Shown here: positions 8,068-16,824 of the stretch, in pieces | How the letters are laid out: each line of letters starts with the position of its first letter | How positions within the stretch are numbered: the stretch's first letter is position 1 | NCBI RefSeq assembly: GCF_001889605.1 | Contig: NZ_CP018171.1 | Coordinates: forward strand, 2,130,501 to 2,194,500 | DNA length: 64,000 nucleotides | Direction of reading: 5' to 3' | DNA from: Aquibium oceanicum | GTDB taxonomy: Bacteria; Pseudomonadota; Alphaproteobacteria; Rhizobiales; Rhizobiaceae | Translations under genes and position numbers: made by a program | Notes under the pieces: model-generated | Database searches by the model: none | Told to the model about the DNA's origin: nothing | The model's input: the letters and a program-made list of their open reading frames with translations, nothing else

Positions 8068-9465
8068 TCAGTCCGCCTCGTGACCGCGCTTCGTTCCCGC
8101 GATCCGGGCAACGAGGTCGGCCAGCGCATCCGGCTGGAACGATCGCGTCGCGATCGATCCTGCCACGTCCCCGCTGCCGGCGGGCAGGACCGCCTGCCCG
8201 AAACCGAGTTTTTCCGCCTCTTTCAGCCGCTGCTGCGCATGCGCGACAGGCCTGACGGCGCCGGAAAGGCTGATTTCGCCGAAATAGACACAATCGGCGG
8301 GCAGGGCAAGTCCGGTGAGCGACGAAACCAGTGCGGCAGCGACGGCGAGATCGGCGGCCGGCTCCGAGATGCGGTAGCCGCCCGCGACGTTGAGGTAGAC
8401 GTCGTTCTGCGCGAATCGGACGCCGCAATGCGCCTCGAGCACCGCGAGGATCATCGACAGACGCGCCGAATCCCAGCCGACCACCGCCCGGCGCGGCGTT
8501 CCGAGCGGCGAGGGGGCGACCAATGCCTGGATCTCGACGAGCACCGGGCGCGTGCCCTCCATGCCGGCGAAGACGGCGGCACCCGGCGCCTTGGCGTGGC
8601 GCTCGCCGAGGAAAAGCTCAGAGGGATTGGCGACCTCGCGCAGTCCCTTGTCGGACATCTCGAAGACGCCGATCTCATCAGTGGGACCGAAGCGGTTCTT
8701 CACCGTGCGCAGGATGCGATAATGATGTCCGCCTTCGCCTTCGAAGTAGAGCACGGCGTCGACCATGTGCTCGACCACGCGCGGGCCGGCGATCTGGCCT
8801 TCCTTGGTCACATGGCCGACCAGAACGATCGCCGCCCCGGTCGATTTGGCATAGCGGATCATCGCCTGTGCCGAGGCGCGGACCTGCGTGACGGTGCCGG
8901 GCGCCGAATCAGCGAGGTCCGTCCACAGGGTCTGGATCGAATCGAGGATCAGGAGGTCCGGCCGCCGTCCCTCCGCGATAGTCGCCAGGATGTCCTCGAC
9001 GTTGGTCTCCGCTGCGAGTTCGACCGGCGTGTCGGCCGCGCCGAGACGCTGGGCGCGCAGCCTGATCTGCGCCACCGCCTCCTCGCCGGAGACGTAGACG
9101 ACCCGGTGCCCCTTGCGCGCGAGCGCTGCGGCGGCCTGAGTGAGCAGCGTGGATTTGCCGATGCCCGGATCACCGCCGACGAGCAGGGCGGAGCCGCGCA
9201 CGAAGCCGCCGCCGGTGGCGCGGTCGAGCTCGCCGATGCCGCTGGCAATACGCGGCGCGTCCTCGATCTCGCCGGACAGGGAGGTCAGCGTCACCGCACG
9301 GCCCTTGCGGGCGTTGCGCATGGAAGCCGGCCCTGAGCCGATGCCGCCGGCCGTGCCTTCCTCGACGAGCGTGTTCCACTCGCCGCAGCTGTCGCACTTG
9401 CCAGCCCAGCGGTTGTGCACCGAGCCGCAGTTCTGGCAGATGAACTGGACGCGCGACTTCGCCAT
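8068..9465 (-). CDS. radA: DNA repair protein RadA
   Basis: RadA (Sms) is a DnaB-type helicase that drives branch migration during recombinational repair. The 465-residue protein shows its full domain order: a four-cysteine zinc finger (C10, C13, C24, C27), a RecA-like ATPase with Walker A GGDPGIGKST, the family-specific KNRFG motif, and a C-terminal Lon-protease-like domain that is not expected to be proteolytic. It is read on the minus strand after alr with a 22-bp gap. A constitutive housekeeping role is expected, and nothing is unusual in the sequence. Confidence 0.96.
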   Translation of the reverse strand: MAKSRVQFICQNCGSVHNRWAGKCDSCGEWNTLVEEGTAGGIGSGPASMRNARKGRAVTLTSLSGEIEDAPRIASGIGELDRATGGGFVRGSALLVGGDPGIGKSTLLTQAAAALARKGHRVVYVSGEEAVAQIRLRAQRLGAADTPVELAAETNVEDILATIAEGRRPDLLILDSIQTLWTDLADSAPGTVTQVRASAQAMIRYAKSTGAAIVLVGHVTKEGQIAGPRVVEHMVDAVLYFEGEGGHHYRILRTVKNRFGPTDEIGVFEMSDKGLREVANPSELFLGERHAKAPGAAVFAGMEGTRPVLVEIQALVAPSPLGTPRRAVVGWDSARLSMILAVLEAHCGVRFAQNDVYLNVAGGYRISEPAADLAVAAALVSSLTGLALPADCVYFGEISLSGAVRPVAHAQQRLKEAEKLGFGQAVLPAGSGDVAGSIATRSFQPDALADLVARIAGTKRGHEAD

Positions 9466-9487
9466 TATCGGGCTGCTCCGACCATCA

Positions 9488-10657
9488 TCACCGCGTATCG
9501 GCGCCGCTGATGTAGGCGCGGTGGTAGCGCTGGCCGATCCGGGTGAGGAGTTCGTAGGAGATCGTTCCCGCCGCGCGCGCGGCCTCGTCGAGCGGCAGGT
9601 TGGGCCCGAAGAGTTCGATGTGATCGCCCGTCGCGATGCCGTCCTCGCCGAGGTCGGTCACGTCGAACATGGTCAGGTCCATGGTCACGCGCCCGACGAT
9701 CGGCACGCGGCGACCATGCACGAACCCGCTTCCGCCGGGAAAGAGCTGGCGGATCGGCACCCCGCTGCCAGACGCGGCGCGCGGGAAGCCGTCGGCATAT
9801 CCGGCCGCGGCAACGGCGATGATGCTGTCGCGCTCGAGGACCGCCGTCGCGCCGTAGCTGATGGTCTCGCCGGCCCTGGCATAGCGGATCTGAACCACGC
9901 GGGCTTCCGCCGTCACCACGGTGCGCATGGTGACGCCAGGTGCGGGCGATCCGCCGTATACGGCGATGCCGGGGCGGCAGAGGCCGAAATGGTAATCGCG
10001 CCCTAGCAGCAGGCCTGAGGAATTGACGAGGCTCGCCTCCATATCCCCGAACGCACGCCGCACCTGCCGAAAAAGTTCGAGCTGCCTGCGGTTCTTGGGA
10101 TCGTCGCGCCGGTCGGCGCAGGCGAGATGGCTCATCAGGAGCACCGGGTTGACCGTGCCGGTCAGCATGTTCTCGTCCGCGAAGGCAATCGCCTCGGCCG
10201 GCGTGATGCCGAGGCGGTTCATGCCGGTGTCGACATGGATGGCGCAGGGGTGCGCCGCACCCTGCCGCCCGCAGAATCGTTCCCAGATCGTCAGGTCGAC
10301 GGCGGTGTTGATCACCGGGATCAGCTGCGACCCGGCGTATGCCTCGGCCGCCTCCGCTCCGAAGAGACCGTTGAGGACGAAGATGCGCGCTTGCGGCGCA
10401 GCGCGCCTGACTGCGAAGCCTTCTTCGGGCAGGGCGACGAAGAACGTATCGCATCCGACAGCCGCCAGCGCGGGGACGACCTCCGCGATGCCGATGCCAT
10501 AGGCGTCCGCCTTGACGATTCCGGCGACGCGGGCCGGCGCGGCCACCTTTGCAAGCGCGCGAAAATTCGCCTGCAGCGAGCGCAGATCGATCGTCAGCCG
10601 GCCGCCGGCAAGGTGAGGTTTGGTCCCGGCCTCCCGGATGTGGAATTCCTCCTCCAA
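9488..10657 (-). CDS. alr: Alanine racemase
   Basis: Alr is a PLP enzyme that makes D-alanine for peptidoglycan. The 389-residue protein has the PLP lysine in VKADAYG (Lys49) and a TIM-barrel domain. The C-terminal beta domain carries the catalytic tyrosine in ISYGATAV. It follows dnaB by 4 bp. The start is uncertain. The only plausible in-frame initiation codon is TTG 10657; a strong GGAGGAGG lies just inside the reading frame, but no ATG or GTG follows at a usable distance. The N-terminus before GRLTIDL may therefore be a few residues off. Confidence 0.93.
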   Translation of the reverse strand: MEEEFHIREAGTKPHLAGGRLTIDLRSLQANFRALAKVAAPARVAGIVKADAYGIGIAEVVPALAAVGCDTFFVALPEEGFAVRRAAPQARIFVLNGLFGAEAAEAYAGSQLIPVINTAVDLTIWERFCGRQGAAHPCAIHVDTGMNRLGITPAEAIAFADENMLTGTVNPVLLMSHLACADRRDDPKNRRQLELFRQVRRAFGDMEASLVNSSGLLLGRDYHFGLCRPGIAVYGGSPAPGVTMRTVVTAEARVVQIRYARAGETISYGATAVLERDSIIAVAAAGYADGFPRAASGSGVPIRQLFPGGSGFVHGRRVPIVGRVTMDLTMFDVTDLGEDGIATGDHIELFGPNLPLDEAARAAGTISYELLTRIGQRYHRAYISGADTR

Positions 10658-10661
10658 GCGA

Positions 10662-12152
10662 CTACTCGAAGCGTTCCGGCAGATGACTTTCCTCGGCGAG
10701 GTCGGAGAACCGGGTGAACTGGCCTTCGAAGGCGAGATCGACCGTGCCGGTGGGGCCGTGGCGCTGCTTGGCGATGATGAGTTCGGCCTTGCCTTTCACG
10801 CGCTCGAACTTCTCCTGCCACTGCTGGTGTTCCATCGTGCCGGGCTCGGGCTCCTTGTTCTGCATGTAGTATTCGTCGCGATAGACGAAAAGCACGACGT
10901 CGGCGTCCTGCTCGATCGAGCCCGATTCGCGCAGGTCCGAAAGTTGTGGGCGCTTGTCGTCGCGGCTTTCGACCTGGCGCGAGAGCTGCGACAGCGCCAC
11001 GATCGGCACCTGGAGTTCCTTGGCGAGCGCCTTGAGGCCAGTGGTGATTTCGGTGATTTCCTGTACGCGGTTCTGGTTCGATTTCGACGAGGAGCCCTGC
11101 ATCAGCTGGACGTAGTCGATCACGATCACGTCGAGCCCACGCTGCCGCTTGAGCCGCCGCGCCCGGGCGGCAAGCTGGGCGATCGAGATGCCGCCCGTCT
11201 GATCGATGAAGAGCGGCGTCTTCTGCATCATCTGCGCGCAGGCGACGAGCTTTTCGAAATCGGCCTCGGAAATCTCGCCGCGGCGGATCTTCGAGGACGA
11301 GATCTCGGTCTGCTCCGAGATGATGCGGGTCGCGAGCTGTTCGGACGACATTTCCAGCGAGAAGAAGCCGACTACGCCGCCATTGGCCGCCTTGAAGGAC
11401 CCGTCGGCCTGCTGCGCCGGCTGGTAGGCCGATGCGATGTTGAAGGCGATGTTGGTGGCGAGCGAGGTCTTGCCCATGGCGGGTCGGCCGGCGAGGATGA
11501 CCAGATCCGACGGCTGCAGGCCTCCGAGCCTGCGGTCGATGTCGCGGAAGCCGGTGGAGATGCCCGAGAGATGGCCGTCGCGCATGTAAGCGGCGTTGGC
11601 CATGTCCACGGCGGTCTTGACCGCGTCGGTGAAGCTTTCGAAGCCGCCGTCATAGCGCCCGGTCTCCGCGAGTTCGAAGAGGCGCCTCTCTGCGTCTTCG
11701 ATCTGGTCGGAGGGCGCCATGTCCACCGGCGCGTCGTAGGCGATGTTGACCATGTCCTCGCCGACGGTGATCAACGCGCGCCGCGTCGCGAGGTCGTAGA
11801 TCGCCCGTCCGTAGTCGGATGCGTTGATGATCGTCACGGCTTCCGCCGCGAGCCGTGCGAGGTAGTGCGTGACGGTAATGTCGCCGACCTTCTCGTCGGC
11901 AGGCAGGAAGGTCTTCATCGTCACCGGATTGGCCATCTTGCCCATCCGGATCAGTTCGCCGGCGATCTCGTAGATCTTGCGGTGCAGCGGTTCGTAGAAA
12001 TGGGGCGGCTTCAGGAAGTCCGAAACGCGATAAAACGCGTCATTGTTGACGAGGATGGCGCCCAGGAGCGCCTGCTCGGCCTCTATGTTGTTCGGCGCTT
12101 CGCGATAGAGCGGCGTTTCCGCCACCGCGAGTTTGCGGACTGCTTCTGCCAT
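10662..12152 (-). CDS. dnaB: Replicative DNA helicase DnaB
   Basis: DnaB is the hexameric 5'-3' helicase of the replication fork. The 496-residue protein has the N-terminal DnaB domain and a linker, then a RecA-like motor with Walker A GRPAMGKTS and the DVIVIDYVQLM Walker B region. No intein is present and the length is normal. It heads the minus-strand run dnaB-alr-radA-cvpA-purF. The 5' region contains only a weak candidate promoter (12312-12339). Confidence 0.97.
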   Translation of the reverse strand: MAEAVRKLAVAETPLYREAPNNIEAEQALLGAILVNNDAFYRVSDFLKPPHFYEPLHRKIYEIAGELIRMGKMANPVTMKTFLPADEKVGDITVTHYLARLAAEAVTIINASDYGRAIYDLATRRALITVGEDMVNIAYDAPVDMAPSDQIEDAERRLFELAETGRYDGGFESFTDAVKTAVDMANAAYMRDGHLSGISTGFRDIDRRLGGLQPSDLVILAGRPAMGKTSLATNIAFNIASAYQPAQQADGSFKAANGGVVGFFSLEMSSEQLATRIISEQTEISSSKIRRGEISEADFEKLVACAQMMQKTPLFIDQTGGISIAQLAARARRLKRQRGLDVIVIDYVQLMQGSSSKSNQNRVQEITEITTGLKALAKELQVPIVALSQLSRQVESRDDKRPQLSDLRESGSIEQDADVVLFVYRDEYYMQNKEPEPGTMEHQQWQEKFERVKGKAELIIAKQRHGPTGTVDLAFEGQFTRFSDLAEESHLPERFE

Positions 12153-12311
12153 TTCTTTCCCGTCGATTCCCTGCCCGCCAACCCGGTATCAGATGTCGGC
12201 GAAGGATGGGGCGGGAAACCGCCTCACCGCCCGTGATTCACACTTCTCCACAGCCCCGGGATCGAAAATGCAAAAAAGCCGGTTGACGCGAATCGATCCT
12301 AGGGAAGGGGC

Positions 12312-12339
12312 ATTGTAGCCCAGGTATTCACGCGAACAA
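12312..12339 (-). promoter_or_regulatory. Candidate dnaB promoter (weak)
   Basis: On the minus strand a TACAAT -10 element (plus coordinates 12312-12317) lies 16 bp downstream of TTGTTC (12334-12339). The -10 matches consensus at five of six positions and the -35 at three. It would give an untranslated leader of about 150 nt before dnaB. This is a pattern match only. The rest of the 12153-12449 gap holds the cfa terminator and no gene that I can see. Confidence 0.3.
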
Positions 12340-12345
12340 AACGAG

Positions 12346-12377
12346 AAAATCGGAGCGGGAATCCGCTCCGATGTTTT
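12346..12377 (-). terminator. Intrinsic terminator downstream of the CFA synthase gene
   Basis: A 10-bp perfect stem, ATCGGAGCGG (12349-12358) with CCGCTCCGAT (12363-12372), encloses a GAAT loop. On the minus strand it is followed by TTTTC, and on the plus strand by GTTTT, so it may work in both directions. It lies about 75 bp beyond the stop of the cyclopropane-fatty-acid synthase gene and isolates it from dnaB. Confidence 0.8.
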
Positions 12378-12449
12378 GAGAAACGATGAGCAAAAGGGTT
12401 CCTCCTGCCGCCTCGTGCACCGCGGCGGGAAGGATGGGCTTCGATCGTC

Positions 12450-13736
12450 CTATTCGCCGGGTTCCGACATGCGCGTGTGCGTCGCCTTCTCTGGCAGGTG
12501 GCCCGGCTCGGCGACTCCGTGTTCGGCCAGGTCCCTTTCCGATTCCAGCATGTATTCGCGCGTCATCGGCAGGACCGAATTGCTGCGAGTAAGCTGGATC
12601 TGGAACACCATCATGTCCTGCCAGCGGAAGGCCGCTTCCGAACCGGCGAGATAGAATTCCCACATGCGGCAGAAGCGCTCGTCGTAGATCGACTTGATGC
12701 GATCGCGGTTCGCGAGGAAGCGCTGGCGCCAGTGCTTGAGCGTCTCGGCGTAGTGCAGCCGCAGGATCTCGATGTCGCCGCTCATCAGGCCGGCACGCTC
12801 GACCGACGGCAGCACCTCCGACAGCGCGGGGATGTATCCGCCGGGGAAGATATGCTTGCGAATGAAGGCGTTCGTGGCGGCCGGCGGGCCGAAACGGCCG
12901 ATAGAATGCAGGAGCATCACGCCATCGGGCTTCAGCAGCGTGGCGCACTTGTCGAAGAAGGTGCGGTAGTGATTGACGCCGACATGCTCGAACATGCCGA
13001 CCGACACGATGCGGTCGAATCGCTCCGATAGATCTCGGTAATCTCGCAGCTCGAAATGGACGTGCCGGTCGAGACCTTCGGCATGGGCGCGCTCGGTGGC
13101 GATCGCGTGCTGCTCCTCCGACAGGGTTACCCCGACGACGTCGACGTCGAAATTGCGGGCGAGATAGAGGCTGAGGCCCCCGAAGCCGCAGCCGATGTCG
13201 AGCACGGTCTGCCCCGGTTTGAGATCCAGCTTGGCAGCGATGTGGCGCTTCTTGGCGAGCTGCGCCTCTTCCAGCGTCACGTCCGGACCCTCGAAATAGG
13301 CGCAGGAATACTGCATGTCGTTGTCGAGGAAGAGGCGGTAGAGTTCCGGCGAAAGGTCGTAGTGCCGCGCCACGTTGCGCCTGGCGCGCACGGTGGTGTT
13401 GAGCTGCTGGAACCGGCGAAACGCGCTGCGTGCGCCTTCCAGCGCTCTCGTCCATGCCACGTCGAGTCCGCTCGGACCCATGTTCTGGTAGGCGATCCGC
13501 AGCATATCAATCAGATCGCCTTCGACCACGTCCAGTTCGCCATCCATGTATGTCTCGGGGACGGCAAGCATGGGATCGAATCCGATCGCGCGTTCGGCAT
13601 GCTGGGTGCGAATGGCGATGGTGAGCCGCGGACCCGTTCCGTCTCCGAAGGTATGGGTCGAGCCGCCCGGATCGACGATGACGAGGTTTCCAGTGCGGAC
13701 CAACCGCTCCAGGACATTGCGCAAGAGAATGTTCAT
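12450..13736 (-). CDS. Cyclopropane-fatty-acyl-phospholipid synthase family methyltransferase
   Basis: This 428-residue SAM-dependent enzyme of the CFA/mycolic-acid cyclopropane synthase family would add a methylene across unsaturated acyl chains of membrane phospholipids. The SAM-binding loop VLDIGCGFGG follows an AYFEGPDVTLEEAQ segment typical of the family. The N-terminal substrate-binding region is present. ATG 13736 is chosen as start; a longer open frame upstream would run through the rplI terminator and is rejected. It is a single-gene unit between the dnaB run and the ribosomal protein operon. Rhizobiales often carry several paralogues, so the precise product is not assigned. Confidence 0.9.
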   Translation of the reverse strand: MNILLRNVLERLVRTGNLVIVDPGGSTHTFGDGTGPRLTIAIRTQHAERAIGFDPMLAVPETYMDGELDVVEGDLIDMLRIAYQNMGPSGLDVAWTRALEGARSAFRRFQQLNTTVRARRNVARHYDLSPELYRLFLDNDMQYSCAYFEGPDVTLEEAQLAKKRHIAAKLDLKPGQTVLDIGCGFGGLSLYLARNFDVDVVGVTLSEEQHAIATERAHAEGLDRHVHFELRDYRDLSERFDRIVSVGMFEHVGVNHYRTFFDKCATLLKPDGVMLLHSIGRFGPPAATNAFIRKHIFPGGYIPALSEVLPSVERAGLMSGDIEILRLHYAETLKHWRQRFLANRDRIKSIYDERFCRMWEFYLAGSEAAFRWQDMMVFQIQLTRSNSVLPMTREYMLESERDLAEHGVAEPGHLPEKATHTRMSEPGE

Positions 13737-13834
13737 CGAACACACACCCCTTACCGAACGTACTCCTCCCGCTCCGCCTACCGTTTGCTGGAGCGATGCC
13801 GAAACATGCATCCGCTCCACATGTTCCTTCAAGC

Positions 13835-13866
13835 AAAAAAATACCCGGGCGTTCCCGCCCGGGTAT
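13835..13866 (-). terminator. Rho-independent terminator of the rpsF-rpsR-rplI operon
   Basis: An 11-bp perfect stem, ATACCCGGGCG (13841-13851) with CGCCCGGGTAT (13856-13866), encloses a four-base loop. On the minus strand it is followed by a run of seven or more T (plus-strand A run 13835-13841). It lies 28 bp after the rplI stop codon. Confidence 0.93.
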
Positions 13867-13893
13867 TGAGCCTGTTCGGGCAATCCGAATGGA

Positions 13894-14481
13894 TCAGGCG
13901 TTTTCTTCTTCTTCTTCGAATCCCTCTTCGTTCGGATCGAAGTAGGCATCCGGACGCGCGTTCTCGTTGATGTCTTCGCCGTAGATCGCCTCGAGGGAAT
14001 CCAGCTTCTCGCCGGCCGCCTGACGTTCCGCCTCGTCGGCCGAGCGCGCGACGTTGAGCGTGATGGTCACCTCGACCTCCGGATGGAGCGCGATGACGAC
14101 GTTGGTGAGGCCGATCGACTTGATCGGGTTGTTGAGCTCGACCTGATTGCGGCCGACCGAGAAACCCTCGGCCGTCAGCAGTTCGGAGATGTCGCGCGGG
14201 GAGACCGAGCCGTAGAGCTGGCCGGTTTCACCGGCCGAACGCACGACCACGAACGACATGCCGTCGAGCTTCTCGGAAACCGCCTCGGCTTCCGACTTGC
14301 GCTCCAGGTTACGCGCTTCGAGCTGCGCGCGCTGGCCTTCGAACTTCTTCTTGTTGGCTTCGTTGGCGCGAAGCGCCTTGCCCTGCGGAAGCAGGAAATT
14401 GCGTGCGAACCCGTCCTTCACCTTGACGGTGTCGCCCATCTGGCCGAGGCGGGAAATGCGTTCGAGAAGAATGACTTCCAT
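13894..14481 (-). CDS. rplI: 50S ribosomal protein L9
   Basis: L9 binds 23S rRNA domain V and bridges ribosomes on crowded messages. The N-terminal domain (MEVILLERI...[16 protein letters not shown]) and central helix are conserved. At 195 residues it is longer than the E. coli protein (about 149) because of an acidic C-terminal tail ([14 protein letters not shown] at the very end), which is common in Rhizobiales. It is the last gene of the ribosomal operon, 208 bp after rpsR, and ends just before a strong terminator. Confidence 0.96.
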   Translation of the reverse strand: MEVILLERISRLGQMGDTVKVKDGFARNFLLPQGKALRANEANKKKFEGQRAQLEARNLERKSEAEAVSEKLDGMSFVVVRSAGETGQLYGSVSPRDISELLTAEGFSVGRNQVELNNPIKSIGLTNVVIALHPEVEVTITLNVARSADEAERQAAGEKLDSLEAIYGEDINENARPDAYFDPNEEGFEEEEENA

Positions 14482-14657
14482 TGGTCTTGTCCTTTCACGG
14501 GCCGGGATGCGGCCAAATCGGTTCGGGACAGGTCAGGAAGCCGTGTCGGACGCGCAGTGCGTCGATGTCGCTGTCCTGCCTGCCGCGGCAGTTAGGGCGA
14601 TACCGCCCAACTCGGGATTTTTCGAAAGCCGAGACCGCCGCACCCGAAGCGGCGGAA

Positions 14658-14682
14658 GGCCGGGCGGTCGAGCCGCCCGGCC
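14658..14682 (-). terminator. GC-rich hairpin between rpsR and rplI (attenuator or processing stem)
   Basis: A 10-bp perfect GC stem, GGCCGGGCGG (14658-14667) with CCGCCCGGCC (14673-14682), surrounds a TCGAG loop just after the rpsR stop codon. No T run follows on the minus strand, so full intrinsic termination is unlikely. It may slow RNA polymerase or protect the 3' end of the rpsF-rpsR message and reduce read-through into rplI. That role is inference. Confidence 0.4.
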
Positions 14683-14689
14683 GGCCGGA

Positions 14690-14938
14690 TCACTTCACCA
14701 CGTAGGGCAGCAGGCCGAGAAAGCGCGCGCGCTTGATCGCCTGGGCGAGTTCGCGCTGCTTCTTCTGGCTGACGGCGGTGATGCGGGAAGGAACGATCTT
14801 GCCGCGCTCGGAAATGTAGCGCTGCAGGAGACGGACGTCCTTGTAGTCGATCCGCGGCGCGTTGGCGCCGGAGAACGGGCAGGTCTTGCGGCGGCGATGG
14901 AAGGGCCGGCGCGTCGGGATCTGATTGATGTCGACCAT
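14690..14938 (-). CDS. rpsR: 30S ribosomal protein S18
   Basis: This 82-residue small-subunit protein binds next to S6 on the 30S platform. The conserved core [18 protein letters not shown] and the Arg/Lys-rich ends are intact. Its ATG shares one base with the rpsF stop (TAATG), so S6 and S18, which form a heterodimer, are translationally coupled. Confidence 0.97.
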   Translation of the reverse strand: MVDINQIPTRRPFHRRRKTCPFSGANAPRIDYKDVRLLQRYISERGKIVPSRITAVSQKKQRELAQAIKRARFLGLLPYVVK

Positions 14939-15417
14939 TAGTGCGAAGCTCCCTCGGGCTGTTCACGGGGACGGCGCGGGCCACGATCGTCGCGGTCGCC
15001 GCCACGGTCACGATCGCCACCTCCGCGCGGGCCGCGATCACGGTCGCCGAAGCGCGGACGGTCACCGAAGCGGTCACCCCGGTCGCTGCGCTCTTCGCGC
15101 TTCTGCATCATCGCGGACGCGCCTTCCTCGTGCTTCTCGACGCGGATGGTCATGAAGCGCAGGACGTCTTCCGACAGGCCCATCTGACGCTCCATTTCCT
15201 GGATCGCCGCCGCCGGGGCGGTGATGTCCATGAGCGTGTAGTAGGCCTTGCGGTTCTTCTTGATGCGGTAGGTGAGGGACTTCAGTCCCCAGTTCTCGAC
15301 CCGGCCGACACTGCCGCCATTCGCTTCGATGACACCCTTGTACTGTTCGACAAGGCCGTCGACCTGCTGCGAGGACAGATCCTGGCGGGCGAGAAACACA
15401 TGTTCGTACAGAGCCAT
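14938..15417 (-). CDS. rpsF: 30S ribosomal protein S6 with a long Arg/Asp/Gly-rich tail
   Basis: S6 dimerises with S18 on the 30S platform. Residues 1 to about 100 are the conserved S6 fold ([15 protein letters not shown] at the start). The remaining roughly 55 residues are a low-complexity tail of Arg, Asp and Gly ([17 protein letters not shown] near the middle), probably disordered. ATG 15417 is used; an earlier in-frame codon would add 14 basic residues outside the family pattern. E. coli S6 is glutamylated at its tail by RimK, but whether this tail is modified is unknown. Confidence 0.95.
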   Translation of the reverse strand: MALYEHVFLARQDLSSQQVDGLVEQYKGVIEANGGSVGRVENWGLKSLTYRIKKNRKAYYTLMDITAPAAAIQEMERQMGLSEDVLRFMTIRVEKHEEGASAMMQKREERSDRGDRFGDRPRFGDRDRGPRGGGDRDRGGDRDDRGPRRPREQPEGASH

Positions 15418-15650
15418 GAGCTTTCTTGCCTTTCTTCGTTTCGCTCGTCCGGTTCCCAACGGCTAAAGCCTCTGCGACAGCTCTTTCCGCGTTCGCGGAG
15501 AAGAAAGGCGCATTCGATGAGACGGTCGAGAGCGGAGACACGGGAGGCGGAAGGCTTGCACCTTCACACACGCGGATTTCCCAAATTAGAGCTGGAGAAA
15601 CGCACGGGCCCTCCGTTCAGCCCCCAGTCGGGACCGGCAGAGTGGTCGCG

Positions 15651-15678
15651 CTTATACGGAAAACTCCGTGCTTTGCAA
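15651..15678 (-). promoter_or_regulatory. Probable rpsF operon promoter
   Basis: On the minus strand TTGCAA (15673-15678) is followed after 16 bp by TATAAG (15651-15656). These match the -35 consensus at four positions and the -10 at five. It lies about 235 bp upstream of rpsF and immediately after the caxA stop codon, so it would drive rpsF-rpsR-rplI independently with a long leader. Confidence 0.5.
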
Positions 15679-15688
15679 GGCCCGGATA

Positions 15689-16645
15689 TCACATCGGGGT
15701 GAGGAACAAGACCGCGGTGTACACGGCATAGCCTGCGAGCATCAGCCCGCCCGCGGTCTTTCCGAGCCGATCCCCGGCGGTGAGCACGGCGGCAAAGCCG
15801 ATGCTGATGGCCATCATCAGAGGCAGATCGAACCAGAGAAAACGGGTGGCAATCGGCAGCGGCGCGATGATGGCAGTCGCACCGAGGATGCCAAGCACGT
15901 TGAAGATGTTGGAGCCGACGACGTTTCCGAGCGCGACGCCCGGCCGTCCGCGCCAGGCGGCGACGATGGAGGTGGCGAGCTCCGGCAGGCTGGTGCCGAT
16001 CGCGACGACGGTCAATCCCACGACAGCGTCGGATATGCCCGCCGCGCGCGCAATCGAACTCGCCCCGTCCACCAGCCAGTCCGCGCCGAGAACGAGCATG
16101 ACGATGCCGCCGATCACAAGGGCGACGCTGCGCCAGAGCGGGTCCATCGCAGTCGTATCCGGACCGTCCGCCGAATCCGGCTTCGCGTTTGCGTGCCGTG
16201 CCGCCCGAAAATGTGCGTAGAGGTAGACTGCGAGCAGCGCGACGAGCAGCAGTCCGCCAAGCCGCGGGATCGCGCCCCATGCGGCGGCCGGCAGTATGAG
16301 GGCCGAAGAGGCGAGCATCACGCGCAGGTCGCGCTTCAGCTCGCCATCCGGCGCCACCATCGAGGCGATAAGCGCGGTAAAACCGCCGATGAGCAGGATG
16401 TTGGCGATGTTGGAACCGACGACGTTGCCGATGGCTATTTCCGGGCTGCCCTTCAGGGCCGCCTGGACCGACACGAGCAGTTCGGGCGTCGATGTCGCGA
16501 AGCCGACGATCGTCAGGCCAATGACGAGTTCGGAGACACCGAACCGGCGCGCGGCGGAAACGGCCCCGCGAACCAGGAACTCTCCGCCACCGAACAGCAG
16601 CCCCATCCCGAGTAGAACGAGTAGAAGGTCTGTCCAGAAGCCCAT
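15689..16645 (-). CDS. Calcium/sodium antiporter (CaCA family, YrbG-like)
   Basis: This 318-residue membrane protein consists of two homologous halves of about five helices each. Each half carries the CaCA alpha-repeat ion-binding signature, seen as VVGSNIANILL in the first and VVGSNIFNVLG in the second, preceded by a STPEL or SLPEL element. Such proteins exchange Ca2+ or other cations for Na+ or H+ across the inner membrane. It lies alone on the minus strand, with a divergent hydrolase gene on its other side. The ion pair cannot be set from sequence. Confidence 0.9.
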   Translation of the reverse strand: MGFWTDLLLVLLGMGLLFGGGEFLVRGAVSAARRFGVSELVIGLTIVGFATSTPELLVSVQAALKGSPEIAIGNVVGSNIANILLIGGFTALIASMVAPDGELKRDLRVMLASSALILPAAAWGAIPRLGGLLLVALLAVYLYAHFRAARHANAKPDSADGPDTTAMDPLWRSVALVIGGIVMLVLGADWLVDGASSIARAAGISDAVVGLTVVAIGTSLPELATSIVAAWRGRPGVALGNVVGSNIFNVLGILGATAIIAPLPIATRFLWFDLPLMMAISIGFAAVLTAGDRLGKTAGGLMLAGYAVYTAVLFLTPM

Positions 16646-16824
16646 GAAATCCCAATGTTGCTAGTGGTTCGGCCAGCCCTACATGGGTCGCTCGCTACGA
16701 ACCCGCAAGCCGCCGGATGTCATCTGGAAGGCGGATGCGCGACGCAAACGTCGATTTTCCGATTGCGGCCAGTGCCTCGGCGGGCAAGACTGGCCGCACC
16801 AAGAATGAGTGGAGTTTCCAGGAC

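Noticed and set aside
10620-12236. A 538-codon plus-strand open frame opposite dnaB
   Set aside because: It has the same character: high Arg/Asp/His content and no ribosome site or recognisable domain.
12283-12317. A plus-strand TTGACG with a CATTGT-like -10
   Set aside because: No plus-strand gene follows; both neighbours are on the minus strand, so this is probably chance.
13737-13949. N-terminal extension of the cyclopropane synthase
   Set aside because: It would translate through the rplI terminator and into rplI sequence.
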